Shown: positions 8,957 to 17,406 of the stretch, piece after piece
Layout of the letters: each line of letters opens with the position of its first letter
Position numbering within the stretch: the stretch's first letter is position 1
Source: Pedobacter heparinus DSM 2366
GTDB lineage: Bacteria > Bacteroidota > Bacteroidia > Sphingobacteriales > Sphingobacteriaceae
Length of the DNA stretch: 64,000 nucleotides
Direction of reading: 5' to 3'
NCBI RefSeq assembly: GCF_000023825.1
Contig: NC_013061.1
Location: 4,154,001-4,218,000, forward strand
Made by a program: the position numbers and the translations under genes
The notes under the pieces: generated by a model
The model's input: the letters and a program-made list of their open reading frames with translations, nothing else
Databases searched by the model: none
What the model was told of the DNA's origin: nothing

Positions 8957-11900
8957 CTATCTGAATGTTGTTGAAATACCGATTGAAAATGTTCTTGGAA
9001 CCGGATAGCCATTTTCATCTACCCCGATTCCTTTAAAAGCATCGGTGCCGTCAAAGCTGATCTCCGGGTTCATCCCACTATAGCCTGTTATTACAAAAGC
9101 CTGTTGTACAGATGCATAAACCCTGAAATTCTGGAGCAGCGTTTTACCTTTCATATTGAAACGGTAGCCCAGTGAAATGTTTTTTGCTGCCAGATAAGAT
9201 CCGCTCTCTACCCACTGGCTGTTCACCTGACGCCCCATATCTGTTGTACTATATCGGGTTGTAGGATAAATTCCTGAACCGGGGTTATCTGCCGATCTCC
9301 AGTGGTCTGCAGCAGCTTTCAGCATCACCCTCGAACCGTCCAAATTGGTTGCATAAGCCCATTTGGCCGCATTCAGCAACTTGCCACCAACAGAGCCGGC
9401 CATAGTAATGTTAAGGTCGAAGTTTTTGTAGGTAAAATTGTTGGTAAACCCAAAATTGAAATCAGGGGTCGGGTCGCCGATAAAAGTACGGTCGTATTCA
9501 TCAGAGATGATGCCATCCGGAACACCATTTGGTCCGCTGATGTCTTTCATTTTCAAGGTACCTTCGGCAGAATTCCTGTACTTGGCTACTGTAGGATCTG
9601 CTATTTCAGCAGCCGTGTAGAGGCCCTGGAACACAAAGCCATAAAACTCACCTAAGCGGTGACCAATCTGCTGGCGAAAGTAATCGGAAGATACACCGGT
9701 ATTTCTTCTTACAAAGCCAGGTGCTACCAGGTTGTTGATGATGTTCCTATCAAATGAGATGTTAAAATTGGAGTTCCATTTTAATTTACCCGTTAAATTC
9801 TCGGAATTTACAGAAAACTCATGCCCCCAGAATTCAATCTCCCCAACATTAAATAAGATCGACCTGAAGCCGGATGCCCATGGAATAGGCCTGTCCTGGA
9901 TCAGTCCGTCCGAAACCTTATGGTAATAATCATAAGTGATACTTACCCGGTTCTTTAAAACAGAAAGATCAAAGCCCACATCAAACTGTTTGTTGCGTTC
10001 CCAGGCAAGCTCAGCATTCTCTAAACGGGTAATGGCCTGCCCGGAAGCCAATGCGCCATTTAAAATATAATTGGATTGCCCCATAGTGGCCAGCGCTTCG
10101 TAATTTCCGAATGCATTGTTTCCTACAATACCATAACTTGCACGTATCTTAAACAGATCTACAAAATTAAAGCCCTTCATAAAATTTTCATCACTCATTA
10201 CCCAACCTGCCGATACAGAAGGGAAAGTACCATACCTTTTATTTGCCCCAAACCTTGATGAACCATCACGGCGTATGGCTCCAGACAAAAGGTATTTACC
10301 CTTATAATTATAATTTAACCGGCCAATAGTCGACATCAGGGAATATTCACTTAAACCACTTGTAGCCGATGTAATGCTGGTAGCAGCAGAAAGATACTGG
10401 ATATCGTCACTTGGAAAATTGGTACCGTTGATGGTCGCACTATATCCCCTGTACTGCTGTACGGAATATCCACCCAGGGCCTCAATGTGATGATCGGTCC
10501 CAAAGGTTTTATTGTATACCAGGTTTGCTTCCGCTGTGTACGATCCGTTATCAAAAGATTGGTTGATAGCAGTAGGTACTCCTTGTGTTGGTGCAATTAC
10601 TCCTGATATAAAATTGTTGCGGGTTTCAAAACCTTTATCTACACCAAAATTCGTTTTTAAGCTTAAGCCCTGTAAAAATTCATAGTTTAAATAAGCATTT
10701 CCCAGTATCCGGGTAGTGATATAATCGTCTTTGGTACCTAGAAACCTGGCTACCGGGTTGATGTAATCTACCATACCCGGCGATTTTACAAATCTTTTTA
10801 AAGAACCATCGGCGTTATAAGGAGTTTCCAACGGACTGGCCTCCATACCGTTCTCAAACCATCCGCCAACACCATCGGTACTTACCCTGTTGTTGTGGTC
10901 CAGTCGATAACTTGGTGCTACGTTAACCCCTATCTTTAATTTATTATTGCTTAAAGAAAGGTCTGCATTATAACGTAAAGAGTACAGTTTGGTTGAAGTA
11001 TTGATCAGTACTCCCTGCTGTTCCAGATACCCTGCAATAACCGTAGAAGAAGATTTTTCGCGGGCCGACTGAAAACTTACATTATAATCCTGTATGGGCG
11101 CTGTCCTGGTCATCAGTTTAAACCAGTTGGTACCTTCGCCATATTGCTCAGGATTGCCATAAGCAGCTACCTGATCCGCTGGCGGAACAAATGTAGGCAC
11201 ATATATTTTCTGGTCCTCGTACCTGTTTTTCATATAAGTAGCGAATTCCCGGGCATTCATCATTTGGGGAACCCGGTTTTCCGGGATCTTCTGCACACCA
11301 TAATTGGCATTGAACTCGATCTTGGCATCACCAGATTTGGCATGTTTGGTAGTGATCAGGATAACCCCGTTTGCTGCGCGCGAGCCATACAAAGCCGTGG
11401 CAGAAGCATCTTTTAAGATAGAGAAAGATTCGATCTCTGCAGGATTAATGTTGTTGATACTCCCTGTAACCGGCATCCCGTCTACCACAAACAAAGGCTG
11501 ATTATCGGCCTTGGTTGAAGTAGCCCCACGGATACGGAAGGACATTCCCCGGCCTGGCTGTCCGCTGGTCTGGGCCACCTGCACCCCCGCAACCTTACCG
11601 GCCAGCTGCTGTGCAAACTGGTTTACCGGCATGTCCTGCAAAGTAGAGGCATCTACCTGTGCAACAGAACCGGTAATCTCTCTGGCCCTTTGCTTACCAT
11701 AACTTACCTGAACTTCCTGCAGCTGTACATTTGACGACAGTTTAAAATTAACCACCGTTTCTTTGCCGGCTGTTACTTTAACATTCACCTGATCTGCTGA
11801 AGTATAACCAATGTACGAGGCAGTAAGTGTATAAGTGCCTTCTGCAACCCTGATGCTAAAATTACCCTGCGCATCAGCAGTTGTTCCGTTTTTAGGTCCT

Positions 11901-12067
11901 TTTACCAAAACCGATGCCGCCGGCAAAGGCCCAGAATCATCAGTTATCTTTCCTTTGATCAATCCTGTCTTATCCTGCGAAAAAGCAAAATTTGCAAACA
12001 GGAGCAGCGTTAAAATTAAACTGCATGGTTTGTAACTATACCACGTTTTGTAAAAGTGTTTTCTCAT
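8957..12067 (-). CDS. SusC/RagA-family TonB-dependent outer-membrane transporter
   Basis: This 1036-residue protein is a SusC-type TonB-dependent transporter importing oligosaccharides across the outer membrane. In order it shows a signal peptide (about residues 15-30, ending NFAFSQ), a carboxypeptidase-regulatory-like beta-sandwich (about 35-110, starting GLIKGKITDDSG), a TonB-box-like stretch (LQEVQVSYG), a plug domain with the SusC signature FRIRGATSTKADNQPLFVVDG, and a 22-strand barrel ending in TTFR. There is no STN domain, so it is not expected to signal through a FecR-type anti-sigma factor. It is the first gene of a minus-strand operon reaching at least to the GH106-like gene. The 334-bp upstream region shows no full match to the Bacteroidota promoter consensus. 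Confidence 0.96.
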   Translation of the reverse strand: MRKHFYKTWYSYKPCSLILTLLLFANFAFSQDKTGLIKGKITDDSGPLPAASVLVKGPKNGTTADAQGNFSIRVAEGTYTLTASYIGYTSADQVNVKVTAGKETVVNFKLSSNVQLQEVQVSYGKQRAREITGSVAQVDASTLQDMPVNQFAQQLAGKVAGVQVAQTSGQPGRGMSFRIRGATSTKADNQPLFVVDGMPVTGSINNINPAEIESFSILKDASATALYGSRAANGVILITTKHAKSGDAKIEFNANYGVQKIPENRVPQMMNAREFATYMKNRYEDQKIYVPTFVPPADQVAAYGNPEQYGEGTNWFKLMTRTAPIQDYNVSFQSAREKSSSTVIAGYLEQQGVLINTSTKLYSLRYNADLSLSNNKLKIGVNVAPSYRLDHNNRVSTDGVGGWFENGMEASPLETPYNADGSLKRFVKSPGMVDYINPVARFLGTKDDYITTRILGNAYLNYEFLQGLSLKTNFGVDKGFETRNNFISGVIAPTQGVPTAINQSFDNGSYTAEANLVYNKTFGTDHHIEALGGYSVQQYRGYSATINGTNFPSDDIQYLSAATSITSATSGLSEYSLMSTIGRLNYNYKGKYLLSGAIRRDGSSRFGANKRYGTFPSVSAGWVMSDENFMKGFNFVDLFKIRASYGIVGNNAFGNYEALATMGQSNYILNGALASGQAITRLENAELAWERNKQFDVGFDLSVLKNRVSITYDYYHKVSDGLIQDRPIPWASGFRSILFNVGEIEFWGHEFSVNSENLTGKLKWNSNFNISFDRNIINNLVAPGFVRRNTGVSSDYFRQQIGHRLGEFYGFVFQGLYTAAEIADPTVAKYRNSAEGTLKMKDISGPNGVPDGIISDEYDRTFIGDPTPDFNFGFTNNFTYKNFDLNITMAGSVGGKLLNAAKWAYATNLDGSRVMLKAAADHWRSADNPGSGIYPTTRYSTTDMGRQVNSQWVESGSYLAAKNISLGYRFNMKGKTLLQNFRVYASVQQAFVITGYSGMNPEISFDGTDAFKGIGVDENGYPVPRTFSIGISTTFR

Positions 12068-12401
12068 AATTTTTATACTTGGTAAACCTAAATTATCCCT
12101 TAATAGCTTAATAACTGTTATGTACTGTCATGGTTTCGAAAGTATTTATAACATATTAAAAGAATATTAAACTAATATTAAGCCTAAAAATTAATAAAAA
12201 ACAATACTTAGACAACACAATTAAACCACGAAGCCTAAGTTCAGCTGGCGGGAAAAACGACCTTATTGTTTCTAAAAAACAAGGTATTACGTAAAACAGC
12301 AATAAGATTTAAGCAAATATGGCCACTTCCATCTTGGCCCAAACAAAAAAATGGCTGTGCACAAAAATGCACAGCCATTTTTTTAAAATATTTTATTTTT
12401 A
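12068..12401. other. Intergenic region upstream of susC
   Basis: This 334-bp stretch contains no supportable gene. It must hold the promoter of the susC operon on the minus strand, and it ends in the shared terminator described separately. The part next to susC is AT-rich. The closest minus-strand match to TAnnTTTG has one mismatch (complement of 12137-12144) and no convincing -33 element, so I do not call a promoter. No inverted repeat that would suggest an operator was evident by eye. Confidence 0.5.
12349..12384 (-). terminator. Intrinsic terminator downstream of the DUF4377/META gene
   Basis: A perfect 10-bp stem (12351-12360 paired with 12369-12378) with an 8-nt loop is flanked by A-runs on one side and T-runs on the other, so it can stop transcription in both directions. 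Its main client is the minus-strand gene ending at 12402, since no plus-strand gene ends nearby. Confidence 0.8.
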
Positions 12402-13094
12402 TCACAAAGGCGCCATCCCAAACATCAGTACCAGTTTGTTGTTCTGGTATAAATTCAGGGTCTGCTCTGCAACATCATATTTAAAGGTCTGGTCACCGAT
12501 CAGTGTCAGAAACTGATGTTCCAGTTTATTCAGTTCTTCGCTGCAGGCCATCATGGTTCCGGCCATTTGATGAAAGCTCAGCGTACCATCGCTTTTTTCA
12601 TAAGCACCAAAAAAAGTATTACAGCCTGATTTACCACTAACCCGTTTCTGCACCCCGTCAAATGTCATATACACCGGGGAGTCTTTTTGCGTTACCCCAT
12701 TCATCTGAATCAGTTTCCATTTATGTTTCAGTACAAAATCCCAGGCGGTATTGGCAGAAGCAGGAATTTTCATTTTTATCTTTTTTAATACCTTTTTAAG
12801 CTTGTATTCATAAGCAGAAGCATCGGCTGGCACATTTTTCCTTTTGGTCCTGTTTACCAGCAATACATACCGGTAGCCCGGTTTATAGGTAAAACCTGCA
12901 ATCTGGCTGTAAAACAATTCCCAGTTTTTGCTGTTTTTATATTTCACCTGCATACAGTTCATCGGCGCTACCCCGGTACAACTGGCCAGGTCCTCTTTTA
13001 CCACCAAGGTAATTACATCGGCTTTACTGGCTGCCGACAGACCAAAAACCAGCAGCAGCGTCAGCATTAATTTCGAAGTGCTCAATTTTAACAT
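12402..13094 (-). CDS. Secreted DUF4377 plus META (HslJ-like) domain protein
   Basis: This 230-residue protein has a signal peptide (about residues 8-25, ending ASKA). Residues about 27-105 resemble DUF4377, with a CTGVAPMNCMQVKY segment containing two cysteines. Residues about 118-228 form a META domain like that of E. coli HslJ, recognised by WKLIQMNG, SGKSGCNTFFGAYE, the MAGTMMACSEELNKLEHQFL block and the closing LNLYQNNKLVLMFG. META domains are usually periplasmic and linked to heat or antibiotic stress in HslJ, but no reaction is known. It is transcribed alone, with a strong terminator just downstream. Confidence 0.85.
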   Translation of the reverse strand: MLKLSTSKLMLTLLLVFGLSAASKADVITLVVKEDLASCTGVAPMNCMQVKYKNSKNWELFYSQIAGFTYKPGYRYVLLVNRTKRKNVPADASAYEYKLKKVLKKIKMKIPASANTAWDFVLKHKWKLIQMNGVTQKDSPVYMTFDGVQKRVSGKSGCNTFFGAYEKSDGTLSFHQMAGTMMACSEELNKLEHQFLTLIGDQTFKYDVAEQTLNLYQNNKLVLMFGMAPL

Positions 13095-13204
13095 ATTCGT
13101 TCATTTTATGTGTGATAACAATAAGATGCGGCAATTGTTCTTTTTCCATATTTCCAAACCTTATTTTTCTGTAAATGTTCTTAACTTTATATAAACAGCA
13201 GGCT

Positions 13205-13453
13205 ATGGGAAAGTATCAACAGGAATGGAAAAAAATGCTACAGCAGGATGAAGCATTTGAAGATTGGAAGATCAGGACCAGTGGTGGCGATCTTTTGATC
13301 CGGGTACCCGAAGAAACCGACATGGAGGTATTAAAAATGCAATTTGCAGATACGATCTCTCACGTTGCCCCATTGGTAAAATCACCCAAAACCACGCTCA
13401 AATTTTTTGTAGGCAATTCGGCAGAAACAGATTTTATATTTACACTCAATTAA
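13205..13453 (+). CDS. Small conserved-looking cytoplasmic protein, unknown function
   Basis: The ATG at 13205 gives an 82-residue protein starting MGKYQQEW. A longer in-frame version starting at 13175 (MFLTLYKQQA) is less likely because its first residues look like untranslated AT-rich leader. The protein has no signal peptide or membrane segment. It is acidic and mixed alpha/beta, with ...SGGDLLIRVPEETDMEVLK... in the middle and a C-terminal strand TDFIFTLN. I do not recognise a family. It sits between the divergent META gene and the convergent surE, and appears monocistronic. Confidence 0.6.
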   Translation: MGKYQQEWKKMLQQDEAFEDWKIRTSGGDLLIRVPEETDMEVLKMQFADTISHVAPLVKSPKTTLKFFVGNSAETDFIFTLN

Positions 13454-13481
13454 AAAACAGGACTAACGGTCTTTCAACGAT

Positions 13482-14213
13482 TTACTTTGCAACAGCTAAA
13501 TGCTGCACCAGTTCAATCTCATTGGTCAGGTCAAGCCGCAAAGGCGTAATGGAAACAAAGCCATTTTCAACAGCCCATCTGTCAGTTCCTTCTTCTGCCG
13601 CTGCCAGTGGCGATACAGTGATCCAGTAATGCTTTCTTTGCATGGGATCTATTCCTGGCACCACCTTGCCATCATAAAGCCGGACAGATTGTTTTGTCCA
13701 CCTGATCCCAATAGGCTTGGGCGGAAAGTTCACATTGTATAAACCAAGAGCAGTAGTATTCAGCAACTCTGCCAGTGCCTGTTCTACATACTTGCCCAGC
13801 CCTTCAAAATCCGGCTCGGTTTTCCCTACCGGAGTACTCAGGGCAACTCCCTTCACGCCCAGTAAAACGGCCTGTTTGGCTGCTGCCAGTGTACCGGAGT
13901 GCCACATAGAATTGCCAAGGTTTGGCCCCATATTTATACCAGACAACACCACATCGGTATCCGGATAAATGTGTAAGCCTAAGGCAGCACAGTCGGCAGG
14001 CGTACCATTTACCCGGTAAGCCTCCATACCTTCAAATGCTATAGGTGATTTTTTTATGGATAATGGCCTGGAATGGGTGATGGCATGGCCCATGGACGAT
14101 TGCTCTACATCAGGAGCCACTATCCTTACTTCGCCAAACCTCAGCGCAATTTTTGCAAGTGCGGCAATTCCCGGGCTGTATATGCCGTCATCATTTGTAA
14201 TCAGGATCTTCAT
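13482..14213 (-). CDS. surE: 5'/3'-nucleotidase SurE (first copy)
   Basis: This 243-residue protein is a SurE-family metal-dependent phosphatase acting on nucleoside monophosphates and short polyphosphates in the cytoplasm. The N-terminus has the metal-binding ITNDDG motif (Asp8, Asp9). Other family signatures are VAPDVEQSSMGHAIT, RVNGTPADCAALGL and LSGINMGPNLGNSMWHSGTLAAA. The length is normal. It is one of two SurE paralogues in the window (the other is at 29137-30000) and appears to stand alone, divergent from the lipid-kinase gene by 56 bp. The two copies differ clearly in the C-terminal third, so this is not a recent duplication. Confidence 0.93.
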   Translation of the reverse strand: MKILITNDDGIYSPGIAALAKIALRFGEVRIVAPDVEQSSMGHAITHSRPLSIKKSPIAFEGMEAYRVNGTPADCAALGLHIYPDTDVVLSGINMGPNLGNSMWHSGTLAAAKQAVLLGVKGVALSTPVGKTEPDFEGLGKYVEQALAELLNTTALGLYNVNFPPKPIGIRWTKQSVRLYDGKVVPGIDPMQRKHYWITVSPLAAAEEGTDRWAVENGFVSITPLRLDLTNEIELVQHLAVAK

Positions 14214-14269
14214 GATAAATTATTTAGGTACATTCAAAACCTTATTAAGGTCCATATTGTTCAGTCGAT

Positions 14270-15196
14270 ATGAAAAAACCGGGTAAATTGGTAAGATTAG
14301 TACACAACCCCACTGCTGGAGAAGGTGATTATTCCAGGAAAAACATCGTTAAACTGATCGAATCCCACGGTTATCGCTGTGTTTACAGCTCCTCTAAAAA
14401 CAAAATACTGAAATCCATATCACCGGAGACAGAATTTATCGTCATCGCCGGTGGTGATGGAACGATCAGAAAAACCATCATCACTCTTCTTAATAAGAAA
14501 CTGAAGTACAAACGCCCCATAGCCTTACTGCCATTTGGAACAGCCAACAACATTGCCAGTTCATTAAACATCCCCTCAAACAATGCCATAAATATCCATT
14601 CCTGGGCAGAGTACAACCTTAAAAAGTTTGATGTTGGCCAGGTGGTCGGCTTAAAGAAAACAGCCTATTTTATCGAATCTTTTGGCTTTGGTATTTTTCC
14701 CAGATTGATGAAGGATCTGGAAAAAATGGACACCGCCCACATTAAAACTCCTGAACAGGAATTTAAACTTGCGCTGGAAACCCTTTTTTCCATCAGTAAA
14801 AATTACCAATCCGTTCCGTTTAAACTGGAAATTGATGGGCAGTTGATCGAAGACAAGGCCATCATGATCGAGGTCATGAACATTTCTTACCTGGGTCCGC
14901 AATTAAAAATAAGTAAAGATGCAGACTCCGAAGATGGTTTTTTTGACGTCGTCATTGTAACTGAAAAAGACAGAAAAAAAATGGAGACCTATCTCAGCAA
15001 CAAAATCGGGCTCAAAGATCCGGTCTTCCCAATTAAACCTATTCGCACCAAGAGCCTCCATATCAACTGGAAGGGGAAAGACATGCATGCGGATGACCAG
15101 ATCATCAAAACCAATCACCCCATCTTAAAAATTTCCCTGATTGACAGCCTGCTCGAAATGGTTACCCCATCAAAGATTAAAGCTGCTAAAAGCTAG
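14270..15196 (+). CDS. Diacylglycerol/lipid kinase family protein (YegS/BmrU type)
   Basis: This 308-residue protein belongs to the diacylglycerol kinase catalytic-domain family, which phosphorylates lipids at the inner face of the membrane using ATP. The N-terminal domain shows HNPTAGEGDY and the nucleotide-binding motif IAGGDGT near residue 64, followed by LLPFGTANNIASSL. The C-terminal beta-rich domain is typical of the YegS/BmrU group. No membrane segment or signal peptide is present, as expected. The lipid substrate is unknown. The gene is divergent from surE and appears to be transcribed alone; a 158-bp gap with no gene separates it from the convergent histidine phosphatase. Confidence 0.88.
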   Translation: MKKPGKLVRLVHNPTAGEGDYSRKNIVKLIESHGYRCVYSSSKNKILKSISPETEFIVIAGGDGTIRKTIITLLNKKLKYKRPIALLPFGTANNIASSLNIPSNNAINIHSWAEYNLKKFDVGQVVGLKKTAYFIESFGFGIFPRLMKDLEKMDTAHIKTPEQEFKLALETLFSISKNYQSVPFKLEIDGQLIEDKAIMIEVMNISYLGPQLKISKDADSEDGFFDVVIVTEKDRKKMETYLSNKIGLKDPVFPIKPIRTKSLHINWKGKDMHADDQIIKTNHPILKISLIDSLLEMVTPSKIKAAKS

Positions 15197-15354
15197 GCGG
15201 CCAACTTTTCCTTCCCAAAACTTATTCCAGCCTCAGAAGGAATATGCTATTTTTTAAGTAAATCGTACAATGTCATACCCAAGCATACCAAGTATATAAA
15301 AACACGAACAATAGGCTTCCTTCTAGAAAATAAAATCACCTTCTCAGAGAACGG

Positions 15355-15957
15355 TTATTTTATCCTGCTATTTAATAATTTTAAGTTCATCTCTCCACCT
15401 TCATCCAAACTGAACAAAGTAATGGAAGAATTTTCCTGTACAATACGGCGGTAATGCTTTAAAGGCATACCTAGCTTATGTGCAAGGTATAAACGGTTGA
15501 TCCCGTTATGCCCAACAACCAGTACCTTGCCTGAAGGATGTTTACGCAGCAGCTCCTGATAAAAATCATCCACACGGGCCACTACTTCTGCAGCACTCTC
15601 GCCAGTACCACCAGCCTTTGCTATTGCCGGATCTTCCATCCAGCTATCCCAAAGCCCTGCATGCTCAGCTATAAATTCTTCTTTCGTTTTGCCTTCCCAA
15701 TTCCCAAAATCTACCTCTATCAAACGTGCATCTGTTTGTACAGTTTTAACTCCTGAAGCAATCTCAGCCGTATATAAAGCCCTTTTCAGGGGCGAAGCGT
15801 AAACGGCATCAAAGGTCATCCCTTTAAGTTGCTCGTACACCAGGTTGGCCTGGGACATTCCTTTTGCCGTCAGGTTTATATCTGTTCTGCCGCAATAGCG
15901 GTTTCCATCGGCATTGTATTGTGTTTCTCCATGACGGAGCAAATAAACATTAAGCAT
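15355..15957 (-). CDS. Histidine phosphatase family protein
   Basis: This 200-residue cytoplasmic protein is a member of the histidine phosphatase (phosphoglycerate mutase-like) superfamily. It shows the catalytic RHG triplet at residues 8-10 (LLRHGETQYN), ASPLKRALYTAEIAS with the second conserved arginine, and VVGHNGINRLYLAH with the second histidine. It resembles CobC-type alpha-ribazole phosphatases, but no cobalamin genes are present. Its start overlaps the stop of the upstream FGGY kinase by 8 bp (ATGCTTAA), so the two are translationally coupled. This makes a role in dephosphorylating a sugar phosphate more likely than cobalamin synthesis. The substrate is unproven. Confidence 0.85.
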   Translation of the reverse strand: MLNVYLLRHGETQYNADGNRYCGRTDINLTAKGMSQANLVYEQLKGMTFDAVYASPLKRALYTAEIASGVKTVQTDARLIEVDFGNWEGKTKEEFIAEHAGLWDSWMEDPAIAKAGGTGESAAEVVARVDDFYQELLRKHPSGKVLVVGHNGINRLYLAHKLGMPLKHYRRIVQENSSITLFSLDEGGEMNLKLLNSRIK

Positions 15958-17404
15958 GCAGTTCTCCCTTTTTAATGTAACCTTTTTCCAGTAACAGGTC
16001 TAAAAACCTGTGGTAATTTTTATTATACACGGCAGCCAGTTCTGGTTCCGGATGCACTTCCTTATCAATGGTTGTTAAAGCAGCCACGGCATCAGCAAGT
16101 GAACTGAAATGGGTGTTCGATGCGGCCAGAATTGCCGCACCAACAGCGCCCGACACTTCCTTCATCTTATAAATGGGCAGGTTCAGCACATTACTGCGTA
16201 TTTTCAACCATACCTCGCTGTTGCTCCCACCACCTGCAGTAAAAACAGCGCTGATCTTTTCATTGGTAAAGCCCTGTATCAGCTCAAAAGAAAAGCGCTC
16301 CAGATAAGCTACACCTTCCATATTGGCGGTAAAACGCTCTGCCATCGATAAACCTTCCGGTTCAAAGCCCACCGCATCCGGAGCCACCATAGGAAAACGC
16401 TCGCCATGCTGGCGCAAAGGATAAGCAATCAGGTCTGTAGGGATCAGCTTTTCTGCAGCCTTGCCCAATGCTTCCAGGTTATCCCCAAACTCATTCGTTA
16501 CCCAGTCGGCCCCCGTATTGCTTGCACCTCCTGGCATCCAGTAACCAGCAGGATGCCTGTGACTATAAATACGGCCCTCTTCATCCACGATCTGCTTTTT
16601 CGTTACCCCTTTAATAACCATGGTGGTACCAATCGTCGTGTTCCATTCACCTGGTTTCACTGCACCGGATGCAATCTGTGAGGCACAGCCATCGGTAATA
16701 CCTACCGTTACCTGTATGCTCGCAGGCAGACCCAGTGAAGCGGCAACAGCCGGATCCAAAGTACCGATCACCGTTCCCGAAGGGAACACTTCCGGCAGCC
16801 AGGATTTTTTCAAAGGCAGATGGGTATATAAATATTCAGGCCATTCGTAATCGCTTACATCATAGCCCGTTTTAAAAGCATTGGTATAGTCGGTCAGGCC
16901 CCAACGCCCGCTTAATTTCCCGGTAATGTAATCCGCCGCATGGATCCATTTAGCTATTTGCGCTGCCTTTTCCGGATAAGTATCACCAAACCAAACGATC
17001 TTGGCCAGTGCACTTGAACTGTTAAATGCCGTAAAACCCTTATTGTGGTATTTAACAGCTGCCGCAGTACATATTTTGGCCTGCTTACCCGAACGCTTGT
17101 CGCTATACATGATCGCATTGTGCAAGGGCTGGTGCTGCGCATCCAAAGGGATCACTGTACCCGAAGTAGAAGTTACAGCCATAGCCAGTACCTCCGTAAA
17201 ATCGACATCAGGAACACTGGTTTTCAGCGCTTTTAAGGAGGTTACACAGGCTGCCCACCATACTTCGGGCGACTGCTCCTCCCTCGACTCTTCATTCAGG
17301 GGAAATACCTCAGCTGCACTGGCCAGCACTGTTCCAGCGGCGTCCAGTAATACTACCCTTGCCCCTTGTGTGCCTATATCTATTCCTATAAAATAAGGTG
17401 CCAT
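15950..17404 (-). CDS. FGGY-family carbohydrate kinase (kinase 1)
   Basis: This 484-residue protein is an FGGY-family sugar kinase, transferring phosphate from ATP to a sugar or polyol. The N-terminal domain starts FIGIDIGTQGARVVLLD (phosphate-binding loop). The SGTVIPLD and YSDKRSG segments match the family. The catalytic aspartate is in VGITDGCASQIASG, and the ATP site shows AGGGSNSEVWLKI in the C-terminal domain. The gene ends overlapping the phosphatase by 8 bp and begins 2 bp after kinase 2, so all three share a transcript. It is only distantly similar to kinase 2, so they likely phosphorylate different intermediates. The exact sugar (ribulose, xylulose, gluconate or a tetrulose) cannot be read from sequence. 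Confidence 0.88.
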   Translation of the reverse strand: MAPYFIGIDIGTQGARVVLLDAAGTVLASAAEVFPLNEESREEQSPEVWWAACVTSLKALKTSVPDVDFTEVLAMAVTSTSGTVIPLDAQHQPLHNAIMYSDKRSGKQAKICTAAAVKYHNKGFTAFNSSSALAKIVWFGDTYPEKAAQIAKWIHAADYITGKLSGRWGLTDYTNAFKTGYDVSDYEWPEYLYTHLPLKKSWLPEVFPSGTVIGTLDPAVAASLGLPASIQVTVGITDGCASQIASGAVKPGEWNTTIGTTMVIKGVTKKQIVDEEGRIYSHRHPAGYWMPGGASNTGADWVTNEFGDNLEALGKAAEKLIPTDLIAYPLRQHGERFPMVAPDAVGFEPEGLSMAERFTANMEGVAYLERFSFELIQGFTNEKISAVFTAGGGSNSEVWLKIRSNVLNLPIYKMKEVSGAVGAAILAASNTHFSSLADAVAALTTIDKEVHPEPELAAVYNKNYHRFLDLLLEKGYIKKGELHA

Positions 17405-17406
17405 AT

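Noticed and set aside
12137..12144. Promoter box upstream of susC
   Set aside because: One mismatch in the -7 box and no -33 element, so it was not called.
15355..15957. Alpha-ribazole phosphatase (cobC) assignment
   Set aside because: The family motifs fit, but no cobalamin gene is nearby and it is translationally coupled to a sugar kinase, so only the general family is given.
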